A stretch of 64,000 bases of DNA from Massilia atriviolacea (GCF_003953935.1 NZ_RXLQ01000003.1:248001-312000), one strand, 5' to 3'; shown: positions 16,118 to 25,839, counted from the first letter of the stretch. Program-made: numbers and translations. Notes: a model not told the origin generated them from the letters alone.

Positions 16118-17593
16118 TTACGGGTGCGCCGCGATCACTTGCGCTACCGCCGCCGTCAGGCGCTTACCGTAGGGCACATGCAGGAACTCGTTCGGACCGT
16201 GCGCATTGCTTTTCGGACCGAGTACGCCGCAGACCATCATCTGCGCTTTCGGGAAGCTCTTTTGCAGCAGTCCCATCAGGGGAATGGTGCCGCCTTCGCC
16301 CAGGTAGCCGACCGGCGTGCCGAAGTGGTTTTCGCTAGCGGCGTTGACGGCATTCGACAGCCACGGGCTCAGTTCCGGCGTGTTCCAGCCGCTGGCGCCG
16401 TAGGAACCCGGCGTGCCATCCGGTACGAAGGTGACGCGCGCATTGTAGGGCGCGTTATCTTCCAGCAAGGTCTTGAGCTGCAGCGCGGCGGCATTGCCGT
16501 CGAGCAGGGGCGGCAGGCGCAGCGACAGCTTGAAGGCCGAGTAGGGCCGCAGCACGTTGCCGGCGTTGGCAAAATCGGGAAAGCCTTCCGCGCCGACCAC
16601 CGACAGGGTGGGGCGCCAGGTCTTGTTCAGGATCGCTTCCAGCGGGTCGGTCGTGACCGGCAGCACCGAGCCGCCATCGGCCCCGCAGGCCCAGGGCGTG
16701 CGCTTGTAGACTTCTTCCTTGAGGATCGCGGCGGTCGCCCGGGCTTCCTCGATGCGCACGTGCGGGATCTCGCAATGGAAGCTCTCCGGCAGCAGGCGTC
16801 CGGTCTTGGCGTCTTCCAGGCGGTCGAGCAGGTGGCGCAGGATGCGGAAGCTCGACGGCACCACGCCCGAATGGGCGCCCGAGTGGATGCCTTCGGTCAG
16901 CACTTCGACCTTGAGCGTGCCCGACACCATGCCGCGCAGCGAGGTGGTCAGCCACAGCTGCTCGTAGTTGCCCGCGCCGGAATCGAGGCAGACCACCAGC
17001 GATACCTGGCCCAGCCGGTCGCCCAGCATGTCGAGGTAAGGCGGCAGGTCGTAGGAGCCGCTTTCTTCGCAGGTTTCGATCAGGCCCACGCAGCGCGGGC
17101 GCGGAATGTTCTGGCGGTCGAGCGCCATGACGGCGGTGAGCGAGGCATACACCGCGTAGCCGTCGTCGGCGCCGCCGCGTCCGTACAGCTTGCCGTTTTC
17201 GTACTTGGGCGTCCATGGGCCCAGGTCGCCGCGCCAGCCGTCGAATTCGGGCTGCTTGTCGAGGTGGCCGTACATCAGGATGGTGTCCTTCGAGTCCGCC
17301 TTGGTGGCAGGCACTTCGAAGAAGATGACCGGCGAGCGGTTCGGCACGCGCAGCACTTCCAGCTTCAGGCCGGGGATTTTCTTGCTCTTGATCCATTCTT
17401 CGGCATCGCGCACGACCCGGTCGAGATAGCCGTTGGCTTCCCAGTTGGCATCGAAGGCAGGGCTTTTGGCCGGCACGGCGATGTACTGGACCAGGGCCGG
17501 AACGATTTCTTCATCCCACACGCGGTCGGCGTACGCCGCGAGTTCGCTTTGGGAGAGCGTGCCGCTGGTAGGCGACGTCACTGGATGGTTCAT
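16118..17593 (-). CDS. M20 family metallopeptidase
   Basis: The product is 491 residues with no signal peptide, so it is expected in the cytoplasm. The M20 di-zinc peptidase residues are visible: His in LMYGHLDKQPE, bridging Asp in YGRGGADDGYA, the Glu-Glu pair in IETCEESGS and Asp in VVCLDSGAGN, plus a late His in NAHGPNEFLHVPYG. An insert domain for dimerisation lies between about 200 and 380 (HSGAHSGVVPSS). The size and the GHLDKQP form match the larger dipeptidase/carnosinase-type M20 enzymes. The substrate is probably short peptides. Confidence 0.88.
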   Translation of the reverse strand: MNHPVTSPTSGTLSQSELAAYADRVWDEEIVPALVQYIAVPAKSPAFDANWEANGYLDRVVRDAEEWIKSKKIPGLKLEVLRVPNRSPVIFFEVPATKADSKDTILMYGHLDKQPEFDGWRGDLGPWTPKYENGKLYGRGGADDGYAVYASLTAVMALDRQNIPRPRCVGLIETCEESGSYDLPPYLDMLGDRLGQVSLVVCLDSGAGNYEQLWLTTSLRGMVSGTLKVEVLTEGIHSGAHSGVVPSSFRILRHLLDRLEDAKTGRLLPESFHCEIPHVRIEEARATAAILKEEVYKRTPWACGADGGSVLPVTTDPLEAILNKTWRPTLSVVGAEGFPDFANAGNVLRPYSAFKLSLRLPPLLDGNAAALQLKTLLEDNAPYNARVTFVPDGTPGSYGASGWNTPELSPWLSNAVNAASENHFGTPVGYLGEGGTIPLMGLLQKSFPKAQMMVCGVLGPKSNAHGPNEFLHVPYGKRLTAAVAQVIAAHP

Positions 17594-17768
17594 GGGATTC
17601 TCGCTGTTGACTGAATATCGTATTTTACTGTAGCACTTTGGTTCATGTGGCGGCGCTTGCCGAACGGACCCGCCAGCATCGCCCGCCCTACCGGTTCCAA
17701 GCGCGATTCGGGGGTATTATCTGAAGCATCACGTTGTCACACCCTCATGACTTACCAAGGAGAAAAGC

Positions 17769-18350
17769 ATGGCTGGAAAGAAGATTCTGTTTCTGACGGG
17801 CGATTTCGCGGAGGATTACGAGACGATGGTGCCATTCCAGGCGCTGCAGATGGTCGGGCACACGGTGCACGCGGTCTGTCCCGGCAAAAAGGCCGGCGAC
17901 AAGATCAAGACCGCCATCCACGACTTCGAAGGCGACCAGACCTACACCGAAAAGCCGGGCCACCTGTTCGCGCTGAACGCCAGCTTCGATGACGCCGAGG
18001 CCGGCAACTACGATGCCCTGATGATCGCCGGCGGGCGCGCGCCGGAATACCTGCGCCTGGACGAGCGCGTGATCGCGCTGGTGCGCCAGTTTGCGCAAGC
18101 CAACAAACCGATCGCCGCCGTCTGCCACGGCGCGCAATTGCTGGCCGCAGCCGATGTGATTCGCGGCAAGCGCATCTCGGCCTATCCCGCCTGTTCGCCG
18201 GAAGTGCGCATGGCCGGCGGCGAGTACGCGCCGATCGAGGTCGACCAGGCTGTCACGGACGGCAACTTCGTCACGGCGCCGGCATGGCCGGCGCACCCGC
18301 AGTGGCTGGCGCAATTCCTGGCGCTGCTGGGGACCGAGATCAAGCTGTAA
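17769..18350 (+). CDS. DJ-1/PfpI family protein
   Basis: The product is 193 residues. It has the glutamine-amidotransferase-like fold with the nucleophile elbow AAVCHGAQLLAAA (Cys near residue 118) and the conserved acidic residue in GDFAEDYE. YDALMIAGGRAPEYLRLDE matches PfpI/YhbO-type members. These are described as deglycases, holdases or peptidases; the true activity is debated. A clear AAGGAGAAAAGC ribosome-binding site precedes ATG. Confidence 0.88.
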   Translation: MAGKKILFLTGDFAEDYETMVPFQALQMVGHTVHAVCPGKKAGDKIKTAIHDFEGDQTYTEKPGHLFALNASFDDAEAGNYDALMIAGGRAPEYLRLDERVIALVRQFAQANKPIAAVCHGAQLLAAADVIRGKRISAYPACSPEVRMAGGEYAPIEVDQAVTDGNFVTAPAWPAHPQWLAQFLALLGTEIKL

Positions 18351-18369
18351 GCGGTGGGGCTGGCGCCGG

Positions 18370-19152
18370 TCAGAACGTGAACGATTTGACCAGCGTCAGT
18401 TCGCCGATGCTGCGCATGGGCAGCACGAATTCCTCGCGCTTTTCGCGCGCCGTGTTTTCGTTGTACACCAGCGTCACGCGCGCGGTGATCATCTCCATCT
18501 GGCGCCGGCTCTCGTCGAAGTGATAGCCGTTCGCGCCCAGCTTGCCCCAGTAATTGATGTACACGTGGTAGTTGCCGCGCAAGGGCGCCGTCATGGTGTA
18601 CATCTCGGGGCCGGGGCCGTCCACGCTGTCGACGTCGAGGCCGCCGCCGTTGCTCAGCACCGGGTGGCCGAAGTAGGCATGCTGGCCGTCCGGCGTGACG
18701 ATGTGCAGGTCGATTTCGGCCTCGGTGTCGTCCCAGGCGCAGATCACGCGCAGGCCGGGCAGGGGGCGGCCCGCGCTGGTTTCGTAGAATTGCACGCGCC
18801 TGAGCGATTTGCCCTGCGGCGACCTGACTTCGACACTGTTGGAACCGGCGCCGAACAGGTAGGGGCGGGCGTACTCGCCCTGCGCGTCGGTCGTCAGGCG
18901 CAGCGGATTGCCGTTGACCACCAGCTGGTGCGGCGCGCGCTTGCCGGCGGCCGCCGCGATGCGCCCCTTGATCATGCTGCGCTTGCTCTGGGCGCCGCGG
19001 TCGATCGGGGAATGCGGATAAGCCACCGTGGCTTCCCCGCTCCTGTCGACCAGGCCCGAGCGGTTCCAGCCGCCCGCCGGCGCGGCAAGTTCCGTGGCCA
19101 GCGCGGGCACGGCGGCCAGGGCCAGCAGCGGCAAGGTCCAGTTCAGCTTCAT
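18370..19152 (-). CDS. exported DUF2135 (YfaP-like) protein
   Basis: The product is 260 residues with a clear signal peptide (LNWTLPLLALAAVPALATEL). A central carboxypeptidase-regulatory/Ig-like part (residues ~75-130) is followed by the DUF2135-type segment CAWDDTEAEIDLHIVTPDG, then HPVLSNGGGLDVDSVDGPG and YHVYINYWG. DUF2135 proteins are periplasmic, often near alpha-2-macroglobulin-like genes, but no such partner is seen here. GGAG six bases before the ATG at 19152 supports that start over an upstream ATG at 19164. Confidence 0.7.
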   Translation of the reverse strand: MKLNWTLPLLALAAVPALATELAAPAGGWNRSGLVDRSGEATVAYPHSPIDRGAQSKRSMIKGRIAAAAGKRAPHQLVVNGNPLRLTTDAQGEYARPYLFGAGSNSVEVRSPQGKSLRRVQFYETSAGRPLPGLRVICAWDDTEAEIDLHIVTPDGQHAYFGHPVLSNGGGLDVDSVDGPGPEMYTMTAPLRGNYHVYINYWGKLGANGYHFDESRRQMEMITARVTLVYNENTAREKREEFVLPMRSIGELTLVKSFTF

Positions 19153-19365
19153 CGCGTTCTCCATGCAGTCCGGGTGATTGTAACCGTTCGCCCCCGAAAC
19201 GTTAGTTTGCCTTTGTTTTATGGTTAATTGAAGAGTAAGCTTGCCTTTGCGGCAAATCAATGTGTGCTGCGATACAGGCAGGCAAGAGGCTGAGCCATCA
19301 GTCCGGCGTCAATCAGGGGAAGTGCAGGTCAATGACATTCACATCATTCACTGGAGATCACCCAT

Positions 19366-20103
19366 ATGAACATCAACCCGTTCGATCTGTCGGTAGCCGA
19401 TTTCGTGGCGCAGTCGCCCAAATGGTGCAAGGAATTCAATATCGCGGAGGACTTTCCCTACGATCTGAAGGTGGAGATCGCGGACCGCGCCCTGTTCGAC
19501 GCCGGTATCGATAAGTACGAGCAGATCGAGGCGGAAGCCGACGTCTGGTTCGAAGAAGAGCATCGGCGCCAGGTCGCCGCGCTGCCCACCTACAGCAGCC
19601 AGGCCGACTACATCGTGCGCACCGAGCAGTGGCGCGACGAATTCAAGATCCCCAGGTTCCTGCCTTACACGGAACAGGTGCGCATGGCCGAGGAAGTGCT
19701 GCGCACCATCGACCGCGCCAAATACGCCGGCATGCTGGCGGCGGCCGACGAGTGGAGCAAGCAGGAGAGCGCCAAGCTCGATGCCGAGCCGCCTTTCGAT
19801 AACTGGGAACAGCAGATCCGGCGCCAGTTGATGCAAATCCAGACCGGCAAATACCTGATGATCTATGTGCCGTACGGGTCGAGCAGTTACACCATCGAGC
19901 AGGGTACGCTGACCAGCGTCGACTGGAACAAGGGCACGGTGCTGCTGCACAGCACGACCTATGACCGCGACACCACGGTCTCGTTCGACCGCATCCAGAG
20001 CATCGACGAGAGCCGCAGCGGTTCCGGCGCGCTCGGCTCGGTGCAGACGGCCGACCTGCGCCGGGTCGGTAGCGACTGGTATCGCGGCAACACCAAGCTG
20101 TAA
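19366..20103 (+). CDS. hypothetical protein (245 aa)
   Basis: I do not recognise this family. The protein is soluble and acidic with no signal or membrane segment. The N-terminal half contains two similar helical blocks, KWCKEFNIAEDFPYDLKVEI and EQWRDEFKIPRFLPYTEQVR, which look like an internal duplication, each followed by a helix with DRA. The C-terminal third is beta-rich (YLMIYVPYGSSSYTIEQGTL; GTVLLHSTTYDRDTTVSFDR). ATCACCCATATG carries no strong ribosome-binding site, but a GGAGATCACC lies 6 bases upstream. It stands alone between two minus-strand secreted-protein genes. Confidence 0.6.
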   Translation: MNINPFDLSVADFVAQSPKWCKEFNIAEDFPYDLKVEIADRALFDAGIDKYEQIEAEADVWFEEEHRRQVAALPTYSSQADYIVRTEQWRDEFKIPRFLPYTEQVRMAEEVLRTIDRAKYAGMLAAADEWSKQESAKLDAEPPFDNWEQQIRRQLMQIQTGKYLMIYVPYGSSSYTIEQGTLTSVDWNKGTVLLHSTTYDRDTTVSFDRIQSIDESRSGSGALGSVQTADLRRVGSDWYRGNTKL

Positions 20104-20148
20104 GCGGCACGAGGCCATCGGCGTCCGATGGCCTCCCCGGCGCGGCGC

Positions 20149-21624
20149 TTAGCGCGGCGCGCCGGCCGGGACGGCGGCGGTGCCGAACTCGTCCGCTCCC
20201 AGGTCGATCGCGCCTTCGATGCGCGCCTGGCCGTTGATATCGGCCGTGCCGTTGACCGCGATCACGCCCGACGGAAAGTAGCGCGTCCACAGCGGCGAGC
20301 TCCAGTTCGTCACGGCCGCCGTCACGGCCCCGGCATCGATCGCCGGCGAACCGGCCTGCAGCCTGAGGTTGCCGCTGGCCGGCGCCACGAACTTCGGATC
20401 GGCCACGAGTTTGCTGCCCGGCAGCGAGGACGACGCCGTGCTCGTTCCCCACCAGATATTCTTGCCCCAGACATTGTTGCTGTTCCCGCTGCCGGACACC
20501 TCGTAGGCTTCCTCCGCGCTGTTTTCGCCGAAGAAGATGTTGTTGCTGAAGCGGCTGTCGGTCACTTTGTACTGGAACAGCAGTTCGGTGCCCCAGCCCT
20601 GGTTCTTGTAGAAGGCATTGTTGTGCACCTGGATGCGGCGCGAGGCGCCCGCCGAGGTGGAATAGCCGCCCAGCGACAGGCCGGCTTCGCGGTTGTTGAA
20701 GATGAAGTTATTCATCATCAGGATATCCTCGGTGGCCTTGCCCTTGTGCTCGCTGGCGAACTCGAAGCCGATATCGTTACCGGTCGAAATATTCCTGTCG
20801 AAAATGATGTTGCGTCCGCCATCCACGTAAAAGCCGCCCGCCGAGCCGACCTTGTTGTACCAGGGATTGCTCTTGCTGGAATTGTTCTTCGCCGTATTGC
20901 CGCGCACGATGCCGTTGCGCACCCGGTCGTTCTCGCCGCAGCCGCTGCATTCGCCTTCGTAGCCGATGAAATCGAAACCGATGTTGTTATTGTCGTGCAC
21001 ATTGTTCGACAAGACTTCGAAACGGTCGACGTTCCCGTTGATCACCAGCGCCTCGCTGGATTGCAACACGTTCTGGTACACCTCGTTGCCCTGCACCAGC
21101 AGGTCGGTAATGCCGCTCGCGTGGGTGCCGAACACGGCCAGTCCATGCGCGCCGACCGCGCACGGTTCCTTGCAGGTGCTGGTGTGCTTGATGTTGTGGA
21201 TCTTGTTGTTGACGATCTGAATGTTCGAACCCTTGCCTTCAACCAGGATGCCGACCGGCGTAGTCGAACCGCCGGTGACGAAGTTGGCGACGTCGAAGCC
21301 TTCCACGCGCACATAGCTCGAATTGCTGATGGTGATCAAGCCTTCGCGGTCGCTGGGCACCAGGCCGGTCCCGCTCAGCATCGCGCCGGCGTCGGCCTTG
21401 ACGGTGATGAAGTTGCCAGCGCTGCCGTTCTTGTCGGCCAGTTTCACTTTCTGCGTGTAGGTGCCGGCCAGCACGCGCACGGTGTCGCCGGCGATGGCGG
21501 TGTTCACCGCGTTCTGGATCGACTGGCCGGGGCCGACGGTGATGGTGGCGGCGCCCGCAACGCCGGTGTGGGCCAGCATGGCCAGGCAAGTCAGTTGGGA
21601 TACGACGATCTTTGCACGCTTCAT
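20149..21624 (-). CDS. secreted right-handed parallel beta-helix protein
   Basis: The product is 491 residues with a signal peptide ending at AGAATITV. GQSIQNAVNTAIAGDTVRVLAGTY is the usual opening of DUF1565/pectate-lyase-like parallel beta-helices. It is followed by many short Asn-rich rungs (VRVEGFDVANF, IQIVNNKIHNI, FEVLSNNVHDNNNIGFD, GIVRGNTAKNNSSK). The C-terminal region resembles the PDAGAVTAAVTNW... cap of polysaccharide-binding helices and ends with an INGQARIEGAIDLGADEFG tail common in secreted beta-helix proteins. It probably binds or cleaves an extracellular polysaccharide; catalytic residues cannot be named by eye. Confidence 0.85.
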   Translation of the reverse strand: MKRAKIVVSQLTCLAMLAHTGVAGAATITVGPGQSIQNAVNTAIAGDTVRVLAGTYTQKVKLADKNGSAGNFITVKADAGAMLSGTGLVPSDREGLITISNSSYVRVEGFDVANFVTGGSTTPVGILVEGKGSNIQIVNNKIHNIKHTSTCKEPCAVGAHGLAVFGTHASGITDLLVQGNEVYQNVLQSSEALVINGNVDRFEVLSNNVHDNNNIGFDFIGYEGECSGCGENDRVRNGIVRGNTAKNNSSKSNPWYNKVGSAGGFYVDGGRNIIFDRNISTGNDIGFEFASEHKGKATEDILMMNNFIFNNREAGLSLGGYSTSAGASRRIQVHNNAFYKNQGWGTELLFQYKVTDSRFSNNIFFGENSAEEAYEVSGSGNSNNVWGKNIWWGTSTASSSLPGSKLVADPKFVAPASGNLRLQAGSPAIDAGAVTAAVTNWSSPLWTRYFPSGVIAVNGTADINGQARIEGAIDLGADEFGTAAVPAGAPR

Positions 21625-21953
21625 CAGGGATTCTCCAGGTTGGAACCGTTAAGTGGGGCGATTGCAGCCGGAGTTGTCACTTGGACATGCAATCTGCGCC
21701 CATCTTATTCCTCCCGATTCGAAAGAACAAGCATATTTCGTTTTCTTTCTTTTCATTGAATTGGAATTACTTTTACTTTCGAGAATCAAGTGGTTTATGA
21801 AGGAAAGCTTGCCGACATCGGCATGAAGGATCCGTGTCTACCAAAAATTGTCAGCTCGGCTTACGGGCATGCGCCAGCTTGTTCCAGGCGAGCCAGCCAG
21901 GCATCCAGGCGTGCGCATGCTGGGCGGACAGCGGGCAGCCTGGTCCAGATCCG
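21625..21953. other. 329-base gap between beta-helix and CAT-like genes
   Basis: This contains an AT-rich pyrimidine-heavy segment (about 21720-21790) that probably includes the promoter of the minus-strand beta-helix gene. It also holds a GC-rich 120-base stretch behind the CAT-like stop. In the CAT frame after the TAG the DNA would read RLDAWLARLEQAGACP, a helical, coding-looking piece, possibly a remnant of an originally longer C-terminus. No complete gene is seen. Confidence 0.4.
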
Positions 21954-22607
21954 CTATCGCTGCGGATGCGCCGCCATGACGGCGGCCACCCGGTCGGCAA
22001 TCGCCCGCGCCAGCAGATGCACGTGATAGCCGTCGACAAAGCCGTGATGCGCCTGCACCGAAAACGGCACCGTCATCGCGTCGCCCGCCGGCGCGCTGAA
22101 TCTGCCCCAGGCGAGCGAGGGAATATCGGCGGCGCGGTGGCTGAAGATCGGATGCTCGATCGCGCGCATCTCGAACCAGGGCATGCAGGTGATGTAGACA
22201 TTTTCCCTGGCCTGGCGCGGGGTCAGGTCGGCGCTGGTATTGATCAGCGCGCGGCTCGCCTGCGCTTCGCGGCCGGCGCGCACACTGCGTTCGATACATT
22301 CGCGCAGGTCGGCGCTGCGCGTAAAACGCGCAAAATTGAGGTTGTTATCCCCGTTAATCACCGTGAACGAGCCGATAAAATCCTCGATCCTGATGACCTC
22401 GTCTTCATGGATGCGGTACATGAAATGATCGATCGTTTCAATCGCGGACAGCACGCAATACAGGAAGAAATGAAACGGCGGCAACTGCCGCTCCTTGCAG
22501 AACGGCCGGAACTCGGGCAGCTCCAAGGTCAGGCTGATATTGAGGAGGGGATTGTCGAATTGGCGGAACACCTCGTAGCGGTCGCGCCGGAGTTCAAAAT
22601 TTTTCAT
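21954..22607 (-). CDS. chloramphenicol acetyltransferase-like (CatA-type) protein
   Basis: The product is 217 residues, the normal size of classical trimeric chloramphenicol acetyltransferases. The catalytic motif is present as VQAHHGFVDGYHVHLL (HHxxxDG with the active His). The upstream parts FPLL-type NISLTLE and PPFHFFLYCVLSAIETIDHFMYRI also fit. ADIPSLAWGRF corresponds to the family segment before the active site. Whether the substrate is chloramphenicol cannot be told; many chromosomal homologues have other or unknown acyl acceptors. The start at 22607 (MKNFELRRDRYEVF) is chosen for family length over the longer frame to 22643. Confidence 0.8.
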   Translation of the reverse strand: MKNFELRRDRYEVFRQFDNPLLNISLTLELPEFRPFCKERQLPPFHFFLYCVLSAIETIDHFMYRIHEDEVIRIEDFIGSFTVINGDNNLNFARFTRSADLRECIERSVRAGREAQASRALINTSADLTPRQARENVYITCMPWFEMRAIEHPIFSHRAADIPSLAWGRFSAPAGDAMTVPFSVQAHHGFVDGYHVHLLARAIADRVAAVMAAHPQR

Positions 22608-22671
22608 GCGCGCAGTGTAACCGATGGCGGCGCCGGCCATCACGCCAGGGCGCCGCTTCCGGGGTCCGCCC

Positions 22672-25053
22672 TTACGTGACGCTCAGGAACACGGCCGAGG
22701 TCCACACGCGCGACTGGTCGCGCTGGCGTGCCGTGATGAACAGCGGATGCTCGCGTTCCGGCGCCAGCGCCAGCGCCGCCAGCGCGATCTCGCCCGTTAC
22801 CTCGCGCGGCAGGGCCGCATCGCTGATGCGCTCGACCGACAGCCTGAGCTCGGCGCCCGGCAAGCGCTGCTCGTGACGCGGCTGCCCGTGCAACTGCTCG
22901 CCCGTCACCGTCAGGCCCACCTGCGGCGCGTGCACGAACGCCTGCGGCTGCAAGGGATCGCCCACCTTCACGTAGCCATCGATGCGTGCGCTCACCTCGA
23001 TCGTGCAGCCGGACAGCGTCGACAGGCTCAGCTCGATGCTGTCGGTGTCGCCGCTGGTGCTGGTGCGAAACGCGACAGTGGTGGCATCCTGGCGCCAGCA
23101 CGTCTGTTCCGGATGGTCGAGCCCGAACGCCTCGACGTCGAGCACCAGCGCGCCCACGACGCGGATCGTGCCGCTCCAGTACGCGCCCCGGTAACGCTCG
23201 CGCACGCGCGCCCCGCCCACGCGCACCCGCACCTTCGCCGGCGCCAGCCCGGCTTCCTGCTGCAGGTCGCGCTGCCAGACGCAGTGCTCGCCGTCGTACA
23301 GGCTCACTTCTTCCCAGCCCTGGTCACCCAGCAGGCGGTAGCTCAGCGCCTCGCCCGCGCGCGCCCGCACCACCTCGCCCATCCAGTGCGTGCCCAGGCG
23401 CAGGCTGGCAAAGCTGCGCTCGCCCGTGGTGGCGAAGGTGCGCCGCGCGCGCAGGGCCGTGGCCACGCCCTCGCGGTCGAAGCGGTCGGCGATCACGCCG
23501 GTCAGCCCGCCGCGCGAGCCGAACACGGCGGTCGCCGGCACGCCGCCGCCGCAGCGCCCCTGGTGCTCGTCGCTGTTGGCGGCCGCCCCCATGCGGTAGC
23601 CTTTTTGCAGCGCTTCGGCATACACCCAGTGGAACTGGCCCCAGGCCGAGCCGACCTCGATCAGGCGCTCCAGCTCGGGATGGTGCCAGTCCAGGTTGCA
23701 GCGCCGTCCGCCGATGTGCGGCATCATCAGGTGCCCCTCGGGGTCGTGCGCGTACGCCGCGTACAGTTGGTCGACCGGCCAGGCGCCCGGTTTCAGGGTG
23801 CCGGCGGTGAATTCGTTCCATTCGAAGGAGCGCACCAGCCGTCCGTGCTTGTCGAAGGGGAATTGCGGCTTGCCGTCGCGCAGGAAGACCACGTTGCGGT
23901 CGCCGCCGGCGCTGGAATTGCCGCACCATTCGGTGCCCGGATAGCAGACAAAGCGTCCCGCTTCGTTCAGGCTGTGGATCAGTTCGACCGCCTTGTCCCA
24001 GCGCGACTCGGTGATGTTGAAGTCGTTGGCCGTATAGCCGAGCACGTCGAGCCCGGCGACATCGCGCCCGTAGCTGAGGTTGTACAAGGTGTCGTTGGTG
24101 CCGACCGTGTCGTCCGAGTGCACGTGCAGGTCGGCGTACAGGGCGCGCAGGGCGCCGCTGCCGCTGTCGCTGTCGATGTAGGCGAGCGCCGGCGCGGGCG
24201 CGGCAACGCCGTCGTCGTCCGTGGCCGCATCGATGCGCCATTCGCCTTGCTGCGGCAGGCGCAGGGCCGCCAGGCGCACCACCGCCCAGCCTTCGGCGGC
24301 CAGGGTGAAGGGCAGCTCGCGCGCCACCCCGTGCGGGCCGCGCAGGCGCAGCGTGCCCGCCAGCGGCAGATTGCGCGCGGTATTGCCCCAGGCGTCGTCG
24401 GCGCGCACCAGGATGTCGAAGGCTTCGTCGTTGCCGACCAGGCGCGGGGCGATGATCTGCAAGCGCCGCGCCGGGCCGGGGACGATGTCGAGCAAAATGT
24501 CGCCCGGCACTTCGGCGAACTTGGAGCTGCCGAGCGGGTCGATGAACATGCGGAACCGGAATCCCTGTTCCACAAAACTCTGCACGCGCGTGCCGGCCCC
24601 GCCCTGGCGCCGGTCGCCGAGGCGAATGACGATGCGGTCGCCCGGGTTCAGGTAGCCGTCGACGATATCGACGATCACCGCTTTCTGGAACGGCCGCTCG
24701 TGGCCTTTCTGGTCGAAGCGCACGGTCAGGTGCTGCACGGTGGCCGCGCTCTGGCCCGGCGCCAGCGCGCCCGCGTGGTACTCGGCCGTGACAAAATTGG
24801 CCGCGCCCGGGTCGCTGGTCTGGAACAGCGCCCAGTCCGAATAGAATTTGAAGGCCAGCTTGAGCCAGGCGCCATCGGCCAGGCCCGAGCCGCCCACGGT
24901 ATAGACCAGCCGCAGCTCGGTCCATTCGCCGGCCACCAGGGTGCGCCGTTCGCAGCTGACGGCGCCCAGGAACGGGCGCTCCTTGTTGCGTTCGTATAAG
25001 CCGATAGGGGCGATGTAATGGCCGGCTTCGGTTTTCGGGTCGAATCGATGCAT
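22672..25053 (-). CDS. DUF3604 / PHP-like metal-dependent protein
   Basis: The product is 793 residues, with no signal peptide. The N-terminal ~330 residues are beta-rich (Ig-like). The metal-binding type segment YADLHVHSDDTVGTNDTL follows, then LGYTANDFN, YPGTEWCGNSS, MPHIGGRRCNLDWHH and AAANSDEHQGRCGG, with His/Asp/Glu placed as in PHP-type hydrolases. The C-terminal ~200 residues are again beta-rich. This matches what I know as DUF3604, a family of proposed metal-dependent hydrolases without an established reaction. It is the last gene of an ABC-importer operon (15 bases after the permease), so it most likely acts on the imported compound. Confidence 0.7.
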   Translation of the reverse strand: MHRFDPKTEAGHYIAPIGLYERNKERPFLGAVSCERRTLVAGEWTELRLVYTVGGSGLADGAWLKLAFKFYSDWALFQTSDPGAANFVTAEYHAGALAPGQSAATVQHLTVRFDQKGHERPFQKAVIVDIVDGYLNPGDRIVIRLGDRRQGGAGTRVQSFVEQGFRFRMFIDPLGSSKFAEVPGDILLDIVPGPARRLQIIAPRLVGNDEAFDILVRADDAWGNTARNLPLAGTLRLRGPHGVARELPFTLAAEGWAVVRLAALRLPQQGEWRIDAATDDDGVAAPAPALAYIDSDSGSGALRALYADLHVHSDDTVGTNDTLYNLSYGRDVAGLDVLGYTANDFNITESRWDKAVELIHSLNEAGRFVCYPGTEWCGNSSAGGDRNVVFLRDGKPQFPFDKHGRLVRSFEWNEFTAGTLKPGAWPVDQLYAAYAHDPEGHLMMPHIGGRRCNLDWHHPELERLIEVGSAWGQFHWVYAEALQKGYRMGAAANSDEHQGRCGGGVPATAVFGSRGGLTGVIADRFDREGVATALRARRTFATTGERSFASLRLGTHWMGEVVRARAGEALSYRLLGDQGWEEVSLYDGEHCVWQRDLQQEAGLAPAKVRVRVGGARVRERYRGAYWSGTIRVVGALVLDVEAFGLDHPEQTCWRQDATTVAFRTSTSGDTDSIELSLSTLSGCTIEVSARIDGYVKVGDPLQPQAFVHAPQVGLTVTGEQLHGQPRHEQRLPGAELRLSVERISDAALPREVTGEIALAALALAPEREHPLFITARQRDQSRVWTSAVFLSVT

Positions 25054-25068
25054 GCAAGTCTCTCTGAG

Positions 25069-25839
25069 TTAGGTACGCCAGGTTTGGTAATGTCGTTCGA
25101 TGCGCCGGAACACCAGGCTTTCCATCAGCCAGGCGATCAGGCCGATCAGCACGATGCCCAGCAGTACCTGGCTGCTGTTGCCGATCTGGCCGCCGGTCGA
25201 GACCATCCAGCCGATGCCGCGACTGGCGCCGATCATTTCGGCCGCCACCAGCGCGCGCCAGGCCTGGCTGAAGCCGATGCGCAGCGCCGCCGTCAGGCAG
25301 GGCAGGGAAGCGGGAAAGTACACGTGGCGCAGCAGTTGCCAGCGGCTGGCGCCGAGCACGCGCGCGGCGCGCACCTCGCCGTGGCGGATCGCCTGCACGC
25401 CTTGCTGCACGGTGACGGCCATCGGGAACACGGCAGCGATGAAGATCACCACCACGATCGACCAGTAGCCGATGCCGAAGACGATCATGGTCAGCGGCGC
25501 CCAGGCGATCGGCGGGATCGCCATGAACAGGCCGGTCAGCGGAGCGGCAAAGTCGCGCAGCCGGCGCGACAGGCCCGTGGCCGTGCCCAGCAGCAGCGCG
25601 CCCAGCACGGCGGCCGAGAAACCGCCCAGCTCTTCCGTCAGGCTGGCGCCGAGCTGCGGCCACAGGCTGCCGTTGCGCGCCCAGCGCCAGCCTTCCAGCG
25701 CCACCTCCCACGGCTGCGGCAGGATGTAGGCGGGAAAGCGGCTGGCCAGCAGGCTCCACGCCAGCAGCAGGCAGGGCAGGGAGGCCCAGCCCCAGTTCGG
25801 CGTCGGCCGGCGCAATTTATTTCCCACCCTGGTGTCCAC
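25069..25839 (-). CDS. ABC transporter permease (SsuC/TauC type)
   Basis: The product is 256 residues with about six membrane helices. The EAA loop is seen as ARVLGASRWQLLRHVYFPASLP, which docks to the ATPase. The overall pattern (TGLFMAIPPIAWAPLTMIVFGIG) is that of the nitrate/sulfonate/taurine permease family. Its start overlaps the 3' end of the binding-protein gene by 23 bases, indicating translational coupling within the operon. Confidence 0.88.
   Translation of the reverse strand: MDTRVGNKLRRPTPNWGWASLPCLLLAWSLLASRFPAYILPQPWEVALEGWRWARNGSLWPQLGASLTEELGGFSAAVLGALLLGTATGLSRRLRDFAAPLTGLFMAIPPIAWAPLTMIVFGIGYWSIVVVIFIAAVFPMAVTVQQGVQAIRHGEVRAARVLGASRWQLLRHVYFPASLPCLTAALRIGFSQAWRALVAAEMIGASRGIGWMVSTGGQIGNSSQVLLGIVLIGLIAWLMESLVFRRIERHYQTWRT

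Noticed and set aside
21838-22299. A 153-codon minus-strand frame overlapping the CAT-like gene.
   Set aside because: It is out of frame with the CAT motifs and has no recognisable content.
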